A DNA stretch of 64,000 nt. Source: Ascarosepion bandense (taxonomy: Eukaryota > Mollusca > Cephalopoda > Sepiida > Sepiidae). The notes beneath the pieces are model-generated. The model had not been told where the DNA came from. It saw only the letters and a list, made by a program, of their open reading frames with translations, and ran no database searches. The translations under genes and the position numbers were made by a program. Of this stretch, positions 1 to 13,411 are shown one piece after another. Where the stretch lies: contig JBBBDQ010000310.1 in NCBI GenBank assembly GCA_037127315.1, forward strand, positions 3,994,001-4,058,000, read 5' to 3'. Position 1 is the stretch's first letter, and each line of letters begins with the position of its first letter.

Positions 1-31
<31 letters not shown>

Positions 32-68
32 CAATTTTTACTCTCTCTTTACACACACACACACACAC

Positions 69-100
<32 letters not shown>
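1..100. repeat. compound (TA)n-(CA)n-(TA)n microsatellite
   Basis: Alternating TA and CA dinucleotide tracts open the window: TA at 1-30, CA at about 53-69, TA at 70-100. The same compound structure recurs through the window. Confidence 0.95.
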
Positions 101-103
<3 letters not shown>

Positions 104-1040
104 ACCAACACTGCATGGTAACTGTCAGTTTCATGCCTCAAATCTTCAGACTATATGTCACTATTCTTTTGCTTGGGCTATATATAAGTCAATGAGGAAT
201 TAAGGTAAATGGAGAAGGAGGGAACCAGCCCTTCTCAGTTTTTTTGATTAGAGCAAATGCTGTGTGTTATTTATAACCATGACCGCAAGTATGTTTATTC
301 ATTTATTTATTTTGTTTATCTATTTATATATTTCAAATATAAATAAAACATTCATTAAACTCAGTGACAAACACTCCCCCAAATTAAGCAAACTGCACAA
401 AATATTCAACAATATACTATAAAACGTAGCTATAGCTACACTGAAAACATACTTCAAATAAATTAAAAAAAAAAACACTACAGAAAAATCACCAATGCAC
501 TGCAAACACTTACAACCCACACCTATAACTGGAGAACAAATGAACTGACTGGTTTCAGATACAAACTGAATAGACAGGAAACATTATGACAAATTATTAT
601 CCTTACTAATGTATTTGATGCTAATAAGTAAGGGATTCATTTGGTTATTATTTTTTAACTACTAAACTAATTACTTATTTTGAATCCTGTTAAAACAACA
701 TTATCAAACAAAACACTAATAATTATGTAACTTAGCTTGCTATTCATTTCACTGGTTTGTATTAAAATAAATGCTGTAAAATATAACGAACAGTTAATAT
801 TTATTAAGCTTTGTTAAATACAGTACAATTTGAGACAAATGCAAGGCTGAGGGTGAAACTCAGTGTGGTAGTAACTGTTTGTGAGACAAGCTTAGTAACC
901 ATTACTCCATAAGCATGTCCCATCACAAGTCCAGCAACCAATTATGGTCATAGGAGCACCACATATACTGCAGTCATAGCAGCATAGGATAAGATAATCT
1001 GACAGAGCACATCCCTCTGCAAGATGTTTTTGAATTTCCA
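101..1040. other. AT-rich non-coding stretch
   Basis: No coding region, RNA gene or recognisable transposon seen. Short chance ORFs only. Probably intronic to the minus-strand phosphodiesterase gene (inference). Confidence 0.5.
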
Positions 1041-1044
1041 TCTC

Positions 1045-1255
1045 CTAGACTGGTTGTGACCTCAAGGTAAGAGATCCCAGTCAAACATACCATTTAACCT
1101 ATATCTGTGGGGAGAAGAAGAGATGGATTTATATCTTTCTCAAGGCTATTTGTGAAAAAGTGAATTTAACAAACTCAGCTGGAATTTGAACATGGCTTGG
1201 TCAATTTCTCTTTCCAAATTTTTAACCCTAACACTACCATCACATCTTACTCCAT
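1045..1255 (-). mobile_element. degraded tRNA-derived SINE (family A), minus strand
   Basis: The block matches two other copies in this window (20450-20745 and 39230-39565). Shared words are GGGGAGAAGAAGAGATGGAT, a 'cacataagtgaatgcaacaaa'-like segment here decayed to GTGAATTTAACAAACTCAGC, then GGAATTTGAAC. Read on the minus strand, the last of these becomes a box-B-like GTTCAAATTCC. It lies near the end where a box A would be expected, which supports a pol III tRNA-type head. This copy is the most diverged of the three. Confidence 0.55.
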
Positions 1256-2081
1256 AACAAATTGACCAAATATGGAAAAATTAGACTTTATAAATTTAAC
1301 AGAATAAATATTGCCATTTTTACGACTTATATATTTAAAGAGTGTGTTCTTGAATGTGGAATTTTGTTATTCTTGTATTATCCATTTTCATATCCAACAA
1401 AATATATAATTAATTTTTGAAACATTACTTAAATAAAATACTTGCCAAATTAAGCAGCATTAATTTTCACAGATTTATCTGCACCTCTATAATTATCTCT
1501 ATTTAATCAGTAAGTAATGAGCCCCCAGGTTGTGATACTGAATAAAACGTAATCTGTTAAGTGGCAATTATGAATAAATATTTGTAAAATGATATTCATT
1601 TTTATAAATATTTATCTTTTCTGAATCTATAACACTTTAAAGCACATGTCTCTCATTCATTTATATTTTCAGAAAAGATAAAATATATTTGAAAATAGTC
1701 AATATAAAGCCTGTATGTTTTCTAATTCTGAACTGTTCAACCACAAAAAGCATCATGAACTGATTTTGGTTCCAATCATGTATGTAAAAATGAATAAATT
1801 TATTAATTTAAATTGTATTTGCGTGTAAAACATTTAACAGGCCAGGAAAAATCAGTCAGATAAATACAGTTAATTCTTCTAAAAAGGTTTTGATGGTAAA
1901 ATCAAAGAAAAAAATGTATAAAATTCTATAGTGTTTGCCTTTTTATCTTTGATTTTATCAGCAAAAATCTTTTTAGAAGGGTTGTTTGACTATTACCTGC
2001 TTTGAACATGAAAACAAGAAGTAAATAACCATGGGGTAGATGCACAGGTAATGGAACAAGCAAGTGAAAATATAAATCACC

Positions 2082-4898
2082 TTCTTCTTCTATGTGCCCT
2101 GTCCCTTCAGAACGTAGGCGATCATGGTTCTCCATGTCTCCCTATCCCTTGTGGCTCTTAGTATGTTTGCTCCTGTTGCTCCTGGTAACCCCCGTTCCGT
2201 CATCCACCTGATCAGACCATGCAAATATGTTATCCGCTACCTTCCTCTGTCTCTTCCTTCCTTCTATCTGACCAGTCAGTATCAGGTTCTCCAGGCTCTC
2301 CTTCCTCATTGCGTGTCCCAGGAACTTCAGTTGTCTCTTCCTGACGCGCAGTATCAATTTCCTTTTTGTTGCCATTCTTTCCAACACCTCATCATTGCTT
2401 GCATGCTCAGTCCACGATATCTGTAGCATCCTTCTGTAGAACCACATTTCGGCCGCTTCCAGTTTTATCCTCATTTTCGATGATATTGTCCAGCATTCAC
2501 TGCCGTATTGAAGAACTGACATCACGTAGCAGTCCAGCACTCTTTTCTTTGTTTCTATTGAGATTTTTCTGTGTGTTAGTATTTTGCTCATCTTCTGGAA
2601 CGCGTCCTTTGCCATGCTAATTCGCCTTCGGATCTCCGTATCGCACTTTCCATCTCCTGTTAGAAAACTTCCTAGGTACTGAAATTTTAGTACTTACTTG
2701 ATTCTGTTATCTCCCACCTGTATTTGGCATTTTGGGTTGTATCTTTTGCTGATGACCATGTACTCAGTTTTCTTAAAGTTTATTTGTAGACCATTTTTGT
2801 CACTCTCCACTGCTACTTTCTGTATGAGGTCTTGTTGTTTCCTTTCCGTGTCCGTAATCAGCACTGTATAGTCTGCATACCTTATGCTGTTCAAGTTGTG
2901 GCCTCCAATAACAAATACTGGCGTGTCATCTAGGGACCTCAAAATATAGGTTGAACAAATCCGGTGAAAAGACACATCCTTGTCTTACGCCTTTTTCTAT
3001 CTTTGTGTATCTACTGAGATTGTTATCTGTCCGTATGCAGGCTGTTTGCTGCCAGTAGAGATTCTTGATTATTCTTATGTCTTTCCCAAAAATGTCGAGA
3101 TGCCTAGCATCTCCATCAATTCTTTGTGTCGTATCTTGTCAAATGCTTTCGCGTAGTCAATGAAGCATATGTACAAGTCTTTCTTCATTTGTAATGCCCT
3201 TTCAGAGAGCATCCTAATCATGAATATGGCATTCCTTGTTCCAGTGTCTTTGATGAACACGCACTGTTCCTGCCCTATCTCTGGCCTGATTCTGCTTCTC
3301 GCTCTATTCATCAGGATTTTGACAATCAGTTTTGTAATGTGGCTCATTAAGCTGATAGTTCTGTGTAGTTCGCACTCGTTTGCAACAGCTTTCTTCGGCA
3401 GTGCTATAAATATCGACTTGCATAGGTCGTCTGGTATTATTCCGCTGCTATAAATTTTGTTTATTATGTTGGTAATTTTTTCTATGCCATATTCTTCTAA
3501 GGCTGTCAGCAGCTCTATCACTATGCCGTCTGGACCAGGTGCTTTGTTTCTGTTCATTTTGGCCATTGCAGCTTCCACTTCGGATTTTAATATTCGGTCC
3601 ATCCATCTCCTTGTGTATTCTCGGTTGTTCTCTCTTGTCGCAAAAAAGATCCTTTATATATTCTTCCCATTGCTGGAGTATTTCCACTTTCTCTAATATG
3701 ATTGTTCCTTCCTTGGATTTTATGCATCCTGTTGAGGAGCAGGTTTTTTGTCCTGTCAGTTTTCTTATCTCTTTATGCATCTCTGCTTTGTTGTTCCTGC
3801 TCAGTCTCTCTACTTCTGCGCATTTGTTGTTGAGCCATTCCTCTTTGGCTTGTCTGCATTTGTTCCTTATCTCCCTGTGAAGTTTCTTGTACTCTGCTCC
3901 GTGTCTTGGCATTATTTTTTGTCTCCTTTGCATCATGTGGAGGATCTCTTTGGTCATCCACTCGTTGTTTTTTCTTCTGCGTCTGATTTCCTTTGGGGCT
4001 ATGTTGTTCACCGAGGTCACCATCACTTCTTTTAGTGAATCCCATTTTGATTACCCTTTTCCAATTTGTTCTTCATATTTCTTTCTCACGCTGTTATTGT
4101 ATTCTTTCTGCAGGGTGAGGTCGTTCTCTAGCATGTCGTATTGCAGCCTTGGTGATGTGCTGGGCTTCTTCAGTCTTCGGAGTTTCACTTTTAGTTTGCA
4201 GATGACTGGGATGTGGTCACTTCCGCAGTCGGCACCTGGGTATGTTTTGCATTGGACCACTGCGTTCCTGAATCTCGTTTATAGTTATATAGTTTATTTG
4301 GTTCTTCGTGTCGCCTCCTGGGCTTCTCCATGTCCATAAACGTCGTGGGTGTTCTTGGAACCAGGTGTTAGTAATAACCTGGTCATTGGCTGAGCACCAT
4401 TGGATCCATTTTTCTCCTCTTTCGTTGCGCTCTCCTAGTCCGAAGTTGCCGTTCGTATCTCCTTCTCTATCTTTACCTACCTTGGCATTTAAGTCCCCCA
4501 TTATAATCCTAATTTCTTGGCTTTTGCACTGAGCCTTGGCACTGTCCAGTATTGAATAGAAAGATTCTATTTCGTCCTCCGAACTTTCAGTTGTTGGCAC
4601 ATAAACTACTATAATAGCTATATTGAAGGGCCTTCCACACAGTTTAACCAAGAGGACTCTCTCTGATAGTTGCCAGTATCCAAGTACACATTTCTTCACT
4701 TGTTTGTTTAGTATTAAACTGACCCCTTTTTCGCTTTTTTTTTTACCTCCTGCATATATTATCCTGTGGGTGTCGCTATTGAAATCTCCGTTATTAGGCC
4801 ATCTTGTTTCACATGCCTAGGATGTTGATATTCAGTCTGTTCATCTGCTTGACATTCTCTAGTTGTCCACAGTTGAGTGTCTTGATGTTCCATGTTCC
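2082..4898 (-). mobile_element. RTE-like non-LTR retrotransposon, copy 1, with 13-bp target-site duplications
   Basis: A minus-strand element of about 2.8 kb carrying endonuclease and reverse transcriptase. It is flanked by perfect 13-bp direct repeats AATATAAATCACC at 2069-2081 and 4899-4911, as expected of target-primed reverse transcription. The 3' end (low coordinate) terminates in (GAA)n, seen as CTTCTTCTT on the plus strand. Simple-repeat 3' tails are typical of the RTE clade. The 5' end begins at or just before the start of the endonuclease (WNIKTL-like residues), so little or no 5' sequence is missing. No ORF1 is present, also as in RTE. Assignment to the RTE clade is from memory of the family. 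Confidence 0.85.
2142..4896 (-). pseudogene. RTE-like ORF2 pseudogene (endonuclease + reverse transcriptase)
   Basis: The protein is readable in pieces across several frames. Endonuclease (4896-4051): GDLNAKVG, the TW..PGGDTKNQINYI block and the SDHIPV catalytic histidine segment are visible. A basic linker follows (4026-3448). RT (3602-2694) shows NKAPGPDG, CFIDYAKAFDKIRH and the catalytic box. The C-terminal domain (2615-2142) has VLQYGSECWTIS and FYRRMLQISWTEHASNDEVL. The catalytic YADD is changed to YADY (GAT to TAT) near 2870. Frameshifts occur near 4050, near 3600 and at 3100, where copy 2 has one extra base. About 12 nt are missing near 2945 relative to copy 2. An early stop and deletion lie in the first 150 nt of the endonuclease. 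It cannot make a working enzyme. Confidence 0.85.
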
Positions 4899-4911
4899 AA
4901 TATAAATCACC

Positions 4912-7900
4912 AGGCAGCTGATGACGGCTTATTGAACCATATATAAATGTGAATATCTTATGCAAACTCAGTTGAATATAAGTAATTTTAAAGAAAATCT
5001 CTGAGAACTGAGAATAGGTAGAAAATATTTTAAAAATATTTTTATGCCTGATTAATATAAACAGGAAGGTTTTTTTTTTCTGCAACTGGTAAACTGAAAC
5101 AAGTTGACATCTAATAAAGTTTTATAAATTTAAATGAATATAATAAAGAGAAATCCTTTTCAGTATAGGCTTTTTGGACATTTTTCTTTCTTTGACATAT
5201 TTTATTTTCATAAAATGGATTTGTTCTATTATCATTTAAGTGCTGAAATAGTAATCATTCATTACTAATCATATAGTAAATTTACCGTATTTAATATAGC
5301 TCTATATGTTTGGGAGAAAGTTTAAGAGTTTTTCTTTACTGATATAATTCTGTTTGCTTCTATTGTCATCAAAATTAAGAAATTAGATTACAGAAAAATG
5401 TTGCCATAATTTAATTGAAGAGTATGTTAAATGAAATGGGGTAAAATAAGATAGGGATATTAGTACATGGAAATCAAGTATGCATTTTCTATCACAGATT
5501 TGTTTGGGGATAGGATAATATTTCGGGTAGCAAGGTTAAACCAAACTTAGCACTCCAGCTAATCTATGTAATTTTGCAGAATTCTTCAAATGTCAATGTT
5601 CTGATGTTCTTCAATGCATCATTTTTTCTCTATTTAAAGATATCTAGGCATATATTTCAAGCCTATCACTAGGGTCTTTTGAGTGAGGGGCAGCCTTTAA
5701 GTTGGAGGGGAATCACGAGTAAAAATTTACATACTAAAACTAGTTCAAGTCATTACTAAGGAAATGGGAATAACAGGTCTGATATATTTGAGGGCAACTC
5801 AGTGGCCTATGGCACCACATTTTTGGTAAGTGTAAAAATGTATCAGAATATAACAGACAACATCCAGATTTAATAAAAGGGACAGCTTCAGATTACCTTA
5901 TTTTATTAATCTTTGTATATTCTTAATAATTAAATAGCTAAAATATACCTTTTTGCTTCTGTATTACATATTGAACTTGTTTATATGAAATAGCATTGAA
6001 CAGTTTGAAATTTTGTAACTATGTCATATAAGTTATAAAAAAGAAACAGATAAAAATCAGAATATCAAAAAAGATAAATATATAAACCAATTGTATTTCA
6101 TACTTCAAATAATGGTTAGATACATATGAAATTTAATTGCTTATTTTGCCTAGAAGTAATTATTGTACCTAGGTACATCAATGAAGGTTAAAAAAAACTG
6201 TGAGAAGATGTTTTGAAAGCCATATTGCACAAAGTTCTTCATAGCAATGAAATGGCCAGAAAGAATAAAAAATTGATTTAAAAATATTTCACTGAGTCAT
6301 TTGAACAGGATTAATTTAAATGATATCTTTTGAAATTGGAGATAGCTTAAATATAATTAAAGTTTTTGTAGATATAAAAGTCAAACTCCTTACATTTTAT
6401 TGAAATTCTATCTTTTGAAAAATGTTGTATTCCTGATTCATAGTTTCTTACAGTAAAGTGTTGTAGTATTTAAATAAGTTTTTTTTCTTGTTTTGCTAAG
6501 GTTAAGAACCTTAAATATTAAAATTTGTAATTTACTATCTGTGTTATATATTTTGGGAATTGGTTTTTACTCCTTGACTTTTTTTAAGTCTTTAATATAG
6601 ATTAATTTTTTATATACATAATACTACCATAGTGGGTAATTGAATGATAAATGGGAAAAAACAGTCTTATATATGCATAATTTCATGAATTTGAGAACAG
6701 TCTGTTGCTAAAATCAGTTTTTAAAAAACTATACTCTTAATAACAGAAATAGCTTTCAAAAACAAAACAAAAAATAAACTCTTGATGTTACAAAGAGATG
6801 AGAGAATAAAATTAAAAAGAGCAAAAATCAAACTGAAACATCTGTTCTTGTTTTTTTTATTCTGACAATGTTTGAAGAGTTATATTAATGGACTGAGTGG
6901 CTTGCCTATTCTCTGTTCTAATACAAGCATAGACTTGTCATGTACAAATTGGTTTATGCTTGCTTTTGACTATTATTATTTCATGTGAATTTGTAAAAAT
7001 ATCAATACAAGCAAATATCTCTTGGAAAGAGAGATAAACCCGTCAGACAACATCGTAAAACAAGGTGGAAAATTTTAAAGCATATACATATATATTAGAA
7101 TATATTGATTAAATGTATTTGGTAAAGTTTTTGTACAAAATAATTATTTATCCTACAAGGGAAAGTGTCAATTTGTCTAAATATTTAAAAACAAAGCATA
7201 ACAAATCTGTTTATTTTGTTCCTTCATTCCACTTCAGTTTTTCAAGTGGTTTTTTTTTTTTGCAGTTGATTCATTTGCTTTATTTTTAGTTTATTTTGAT
7301 TTCCTTTAATAAATGTATTTGCGAAATTAGATAAATTAGCTGAAGATTCCAAAAAATTATTTTATTATTTTCTGACCTTTTACACAATATTGTATTTTGT
7401 CTGAAAATATTTTAGACAAACAGAATTAATGATATATATTTTTAACAACCACTGTTTTTCATTTTTATTTTCTAAATCTATTTTGATCAGAAGCAACAGT
7501 ATCAGTTATTACTTATTAAAAATTAAAAGTTCAATTCTAAAAATAATAAAGAAAATTGCATTCTAAATTTTAAATGTTTTAACATTTGAGCATTTTAGTT
7601 ATATTTTTGTAGGTTTTGAGAAATGTTTAAAACTGTTGTACTGATTTTGTTTGCAACCATAGGATAAAATCAATTGTCCTAATAATGGTCCTGGCATCAG
7701 TTATAAAATTTAAGAATTATTTATAAAAATAATATAACTGTTTCATAAAAATTACACAAAACCTTCATTCTTAATATTATTACATAATTTAATCCATGTG
7801 TATTTGAATTTTTGGTGCATTTCTGTTTTGTAAATGACATTTTCCCAGACAACTGGATTGATAGAGGTGCATAATTTGCTTAGTCACCTCCCCATTCTCC

Positions 7901-8376
7901 TCCTTATCTAACTCCATTAGATTTTGTTGAGGGGCATGAACTCAAGGTCAGAACAACAAATGTAATTCAAGCAATGCATTTACAGAATTTGAGAAACAGT
8001 TTGAGAGCTGTATCAACAAGGATAGCTGTCATATCTGAAATGTCAGTTAAAAATAACATTTTTAAAATTTTAATTTTTGTATTAGTTTTATAAAATAGTC
8101 ATTTATATATCTTCAGTTGAAATTAGATAAGGGCTTTTTAACCACTTAGTATCACTTGTTGGTAAATTATAAACAATAAAAATCAGATTTAATCTTTGGA
8201 TATATCAAGTTATTTTGCTTCAACTCATCAAGTAATGAAGTAATGGTATCGAAAGCAACTGTATTACAAGTAAAAATGCAGGAGTTTAAGTATTTCAGTT
8301 TGTTATTTATTTTAACTTGCAAAGATATATAGAGAAAGAAATGGAATCACAATATCAACTCTTCTTTATTATTTTA
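4912..8376. other. long AT-rich non-coding stretch
   Basis: About 3.5 kb with no convincing coding region, RNA gene or transposon protein on either strand. Poly-A and poly-T runs are frequent. Presumed intronic or old, unrecognisable transposon DNA. Confidence 0.5.
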
Positions 8377-9068
8377 AATAATTTTATTACTCTTCTTACT
8401 ATTATTAATTTTTGTTAAAATTACAGTAACTGAAATAATAAAATGAATAAATATAAGAGAAGCAGTTGGGAAAAGACTATGTATGTATGAACAAATGTAT
8501 CTATTATCAGTCTGTTTAAAGATAGTTTGTAATTTTCAGTAGGCATATTAGTCATTACCATATAGAAGCATTTGTCATTCATTGATCAAACAGTTACTGT
8601 CAGATGAAATTTATAAATTTTTTTTCTTAAAACAGTTTTTCAAGAAATTAAACTTTCTAAGTCCACTAACAGTTATAGCTCTTTTTAGTACTAATTGTGT
8701 GTGTGTGTGTGTGTGTGTGGGGGGGGTTTCCCTTCTTAATTTTTTGTTTAAGCTCATGTGAAAAGTCAAGATCTGAATTATATCCTTATTTTCTCTGGCT
8801 AAAGATTTTTGTTGTTACTGCTGTTAGGAAATTTCAAGTGATGTGGTCTTTGTTATTTCATGAAGCTCTTTGTGATTTTGTAGCACCAGTTTACAGGATC
8901 AGATGACGGATCAACTTCTTTAAGATTAATAGGATTTATTTTATGGAAGTGATTTTATGTAAAAAAATGACTGCACATCAAAATCTAATGAACCAAAATA
9001 TAAGAAAATAAGACATCCTATTTCAATAGATTTATTTTACATTTTATTCAATATGGTTACATTGCCAT
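8377..9068. repeat. tandem duplication, unit 1 (692 bp)
   Basis: This unit is followed immediately by a second copy at 9069-9757. By eye the two are the same throughout except for the GT microsatellite (at about 8695-8719 here), which is 4 bp longer in this copy. The junction has an AATA microhomology. The apparent ORFs of 69 and 106 aa inside are by-products and match no family I know. A diverged third member of the same repeat lies at 14590-14990. Confidence 0.9.
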
Positions 9069-9757
9069 AATAATTTTATTACTCTTCTTACTATTATTAA
9101 TTTTTGTTAAAATTACAGTAACTGAAATAATAAAATGAATAAATATAAGAGAAGCAGTTGGGAAAAGACTATGTATGTATGAACAAATGTATCTATTATC
9201 AGTCTGTTTAAAGATAGTTTGTAATTTTCAGTAGGCATATTAGTCATTACCATATAGAAGCATTTGTCATTCATTGATCAAACAGTTACTGTCAGATGAA
9301 ATTTATAAATTTTTTTTCTTAAAACAGTTTTTCAAGAAATTAAACTTTCTAAGTCCACTAACAGTTATAGCTCTTTTTAGTACTAATTGTGTGTGTGTGT
9401 GTGTGTGGGGGGGGTTTCCCTTCTTAATTTTTTGTTTAAGCTCATGTGAAAAGTCAAGATCTGAATTATATCCTTATTTTCTCTGGCTAAAGATTTTTGT
9501 TGTTACTGCTGTTAGGAAATTTCAAGTGATGTGGTCTTTGTTATTTCATGAAGCTCTTTGTGATTTTGTAGCACCAGTTTACAGGATCAGATGACGGATC
9601 AACTTCTTTAAGATTAATAGGATTTATTTTATGGAAGTGATTTTATGTAAAAAAATGACTGCACATCAAAATCTAATGAACCAAAATATAAGAAAATAAG
9701 ACATCCTATTTCAATAGATTTATTTTACATTTTATTCAATATGGTTACATTGCCATA
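9069..9757. repeat. tandem duplication, unit 2 (about 688 bp)
   Basis: Second copy of the unit at 8377-9068, with a GT tract two repeats shorter (about 9389-9409). Near-total identity means either a very recent duplication or an assembly artefact from a collapsed or expanded haplotype. Confidence 0.9.
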
Positions 9758-12700
9758 CCTGAATGTAATATGAATTAAACCCATTCAACTTTGTAACTCA
9801 CATCTTTTCTCTTGTTTATTAATTAAGAATTTAATAACAACTAAAATACTTAATAAAATAGGGATTCTGATTTTGGAACTCAAGGTTCAAAATCAAATCA
9901 CAAGGATGTATTTACTTGTGAAAAATATAAAATTAAAAAAAAATCAGCAATCTAACAACTTTTGTGGAAACAAGAACAAAAGAATTTTAAATTTATTCCA
10001 GTAAATTTCATGTTACTCTTAGAAAACAAGAAAATGTCCCTGCTTCCTTTGTGCTATTAATCAGAACGAAGGAAAGATTTATTTAACAAGCTACATTGTA
10101 AGCATCTCTTAAATATTTAATTGATTTTTTTCAGGTTTACTTATGGAGAACTATAAAATGTATTGTACATTTCTATGAAATGCAAAAAATACTTTCTCTA
10201 AATTCTATTGATTATCTAACAATTGCAAATGGTTACTTCATAAAAGCAACAGCTATTATCTCATTCTTGTATCTTATTTTAGGAATGCTAGATTGAAATA
10301 TGAAAATACATTACTCGGTGCATCTTTAAGGTACTTTTAAATATTTAACAGAAGATCAGCAATAATACAATACCAACAATCAAAATGAACATTTGTATAA
10401 AAAGCAAAAGAACCATTCTCTGAATTCTGTTAATTCATTACCAAACAAGAGTAATGGATTGATGAAATTGGTTATATACATTTTATGTCAAATGCAGTAA
10501 TGTGTTCTATGATTAAATAGCATTACATTATCTTCTGACTTCAAGTGCATTTTCAGACAGCACAAAACTGTATTAACATCCCATGCAAGTATTTAACCTT
10601 TTAGGATATCACTGTTAATACACTTGCAATAAAGAACAAGTCTTTTCCTTTTACTTTGCTTTCAAAGAGATTCATTTTTGGTTTCAAATTTATGCTAACA
10701 AACTTCACTAGCTATCAAGCATTCAGGAAGAAAAATCAATCTTCATCATGGCTAGTGTATTGTCTTAACACTGAGCTGATAACATAAAATGAATGTGTCC
10801 CTCATTTTAAAGCAAAAGGCCCAAAAGCAAATGATGATTATATAATAGTCAATTGGTTCATTTGCTTTTGAGGAACTGATTGAAGTTTATTTCCATTTGC
10901 CAATAATAACTTCCATTCTTTGACAGTTCTTTTAAATTCTATGAACACTATTGATTAATTCTATAAAAATGTTAGTGTCTTCACTGAAAGAAGAATTTCA
11001 TATACACAGGTAAATCAATAACTCTGCAGCCTAATGACCAACAAGCATTTATTTTATACAACAAAGATATATTTTTTTTAATTGTAATCACCTTCTTTAG
11101 TCCAGGACTCACTTACATATATAAACGAATAAATCATTAGCTGAATGATGAAAAAGAAGTTATTTTACACAACATATTCATTATTCAACATAATTTTCTT
11201 CTATGTCAATTTATTTAAGTCAGTGGTGAATATTATTTGCATAGATTGGACATTTTAAATAAAAATTTAAATAACTAGCTAATAATTATATGAACTAGCC
11301 TCATATACATTTCTGTGAACTCCATTAAAATATGGACAATAATTGGATATTTTCAAAATATTATCAAATATGAAATCAAACTTTTGTTTGAGATTTTGTG
11401 ATCAAATACTATTAATATTCAATGTATTTCTTTTTTTTTATTTTAATATGTTGTATTTTATAAATTAATGGTATGTAAGATTCATGAATAGCAACGAAAA
11501 ATAAAAAATCATAGACCATCATAAGCAGAAAATAATAAAACTTAATTGCTAAAGAAAATAATATTCTATCTGATATTCTAGAATGCAATGTGGTGCATGA
11601 CCTGATAAATATTCACACACAAAAAACAAACAGCGGAATAAGTTTAAAGTAATTAACCTGAAGTTATGAAGAAAGTAAAATGTAAATTGGTAAGGAAATC
11701 TAATGAGAACAAAAATCAACATGACACTATACAGATTGGATTATTAGCAGAACTTGACAAAAAATAAAAGATTTTGTATGAGATGAAATTCATCTAAAAA
11801 AAAGTGGATAATGGACTAAGTGAAATGAAGTAAAAAAAAAAAAACAAAAAAAAAAAATAGATGAACACTGATCAATAATAATCATCTCCTAAAAGTTTGT
11901 TTTATCTATGAAGGCAATTTAACTGTTTCAATGATTGATGTATTTCTAAATCATTTGCCAGTCATATATACTATTTAATTAGCTAATTTTTTATGATCAC
12001 TCAGGATAGTTTAAGAGATTTCTCATGTGAACCTCTTACAAGATTTTTTTCTATTTCTTTTAAGACATGTTGATTATGAAAACTAAAATAAAAATCATGC
12101 TTGGATAAAAATTTTATTCACTGAAGAATGTCACATAAAGTTATGAAATCAACCTAAACATTTTTATATTTGAAGTAAAACATATTGATTTATTGAAATA
12201 TCAAAAATTTCAGTTTACATATGAATTCTCAGTACTTCAGTCTGCTGAAGTATAATTTATGCTTTGGTGAAGAAATGTGAATTAACACTATTTTTTGGAA
12301 TGTTTGAGCTCTTCTGAATTATGTAACAGGATCTGAGCTTAAATGTAACTTAAAAATCTACACTTTTAAATAATATCAATTTTATGTTTAAAAGACATTA
12401 GTAAAGAGTCAATAAGATGCAAGACTTAAGATTATTTTTCATAAAGAAGAAACATTCTGATTCAAGTCTTCACCATTCATGGTTAACCTTGTATTTTAAA
12501 ATCTTTAAATATTTATATCAAAATATGAACTATTTCTTGCATTATAACATTTTAGCACAAAAGTTAAAGTAAAAGGCTATAGAGTTTCTGATAACAGATT
12601 TCAGGTTGATGATGAATATTGTCAGCATTCGTAAGGTATAATTATCAATATAAGATCTTGAAATAGTGATGATCAATTTCTTCTTGATCCAAATGTGTTA

Positions 12701-13411
12701 CTGACAGAATCATATGAAACATTTACTATTAAAATTGTATTCTTTAATTTTACATTTATTTTTCTTAAGGTTAAACCAGAAAAAAGTCAATTACTGACAA
12801 CCGAAAAATGTGTTCTGTAAAGAGAAAGGGCGTTTAGAATTGCATAAATTTGTTCAATATTTGAAGTAGTGCGCAAAGAATTTTCATATCATTGATTTGT
12901 GAGAATCTAAATTTCTGTTATTCTAAAGAAAAAAAAATTAAAAGAGAGAAAAGGTGATGGAGATCAAATAACATTATCAAAAAAAAAAAAATCCTGGAAG
13001 GGAGCACCCTACAGTGAATGTACCTCTAACTGTAACATGTACATCCTCTTCCAAAACATTCAATTTAATTTTTTCTAAACATCCCACACTAAAGTTACAC
13101 AATTCTGAATATTGAGAGAAAAAAACAAAAAACAAAAAAAAAAACAAACTGCAAAATCTTGAATCTTAATTCCTTTATATTTGCAGATTCCATCAAAATT
13201 CAATGGTGCACCACTTTTAATTTAAGGATTAATATCTTTTATATTAAGACCTTGAATAAGTTCTGTTTTCCAACAGATGATGTTCCCAGAACTGCATGTG
13301 TGTAGCTTCAGATGGTAACACATCTATAAAGAAGTATTATAAGGAAGGTTGAAATTAAGTGTATATCATTTTGCTGAAGTGCAAACAACTTTGTTTTTCA
13401 TAGTGTTAAAC
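9758..13411. other. AT-rich non-coding stretch
   Basis: No coding region or recognised repeat. A-rich runs at about 11832-11858, 12978-12991 and 13120-13146. The last 150 bp could hold the degraded 5' flank of the mariner copy at 13412, but no terminal inverted repeat was identified. Confidence 0.45.

Noticed and set aside
2124..4340. plus-strand ORFs of up to 150 codons
   Set aside because: Antisense shadows of the RTE reverse transcriptase and endonuclease on the minus strand.
8697..9594. 69- and 106-codon ORFs duplicated in tandem (shared C-terminal sequence)
   Set aside because: They begin in or read through the GT microsatellite and match no family. The identity is explained by the DNA duplication.
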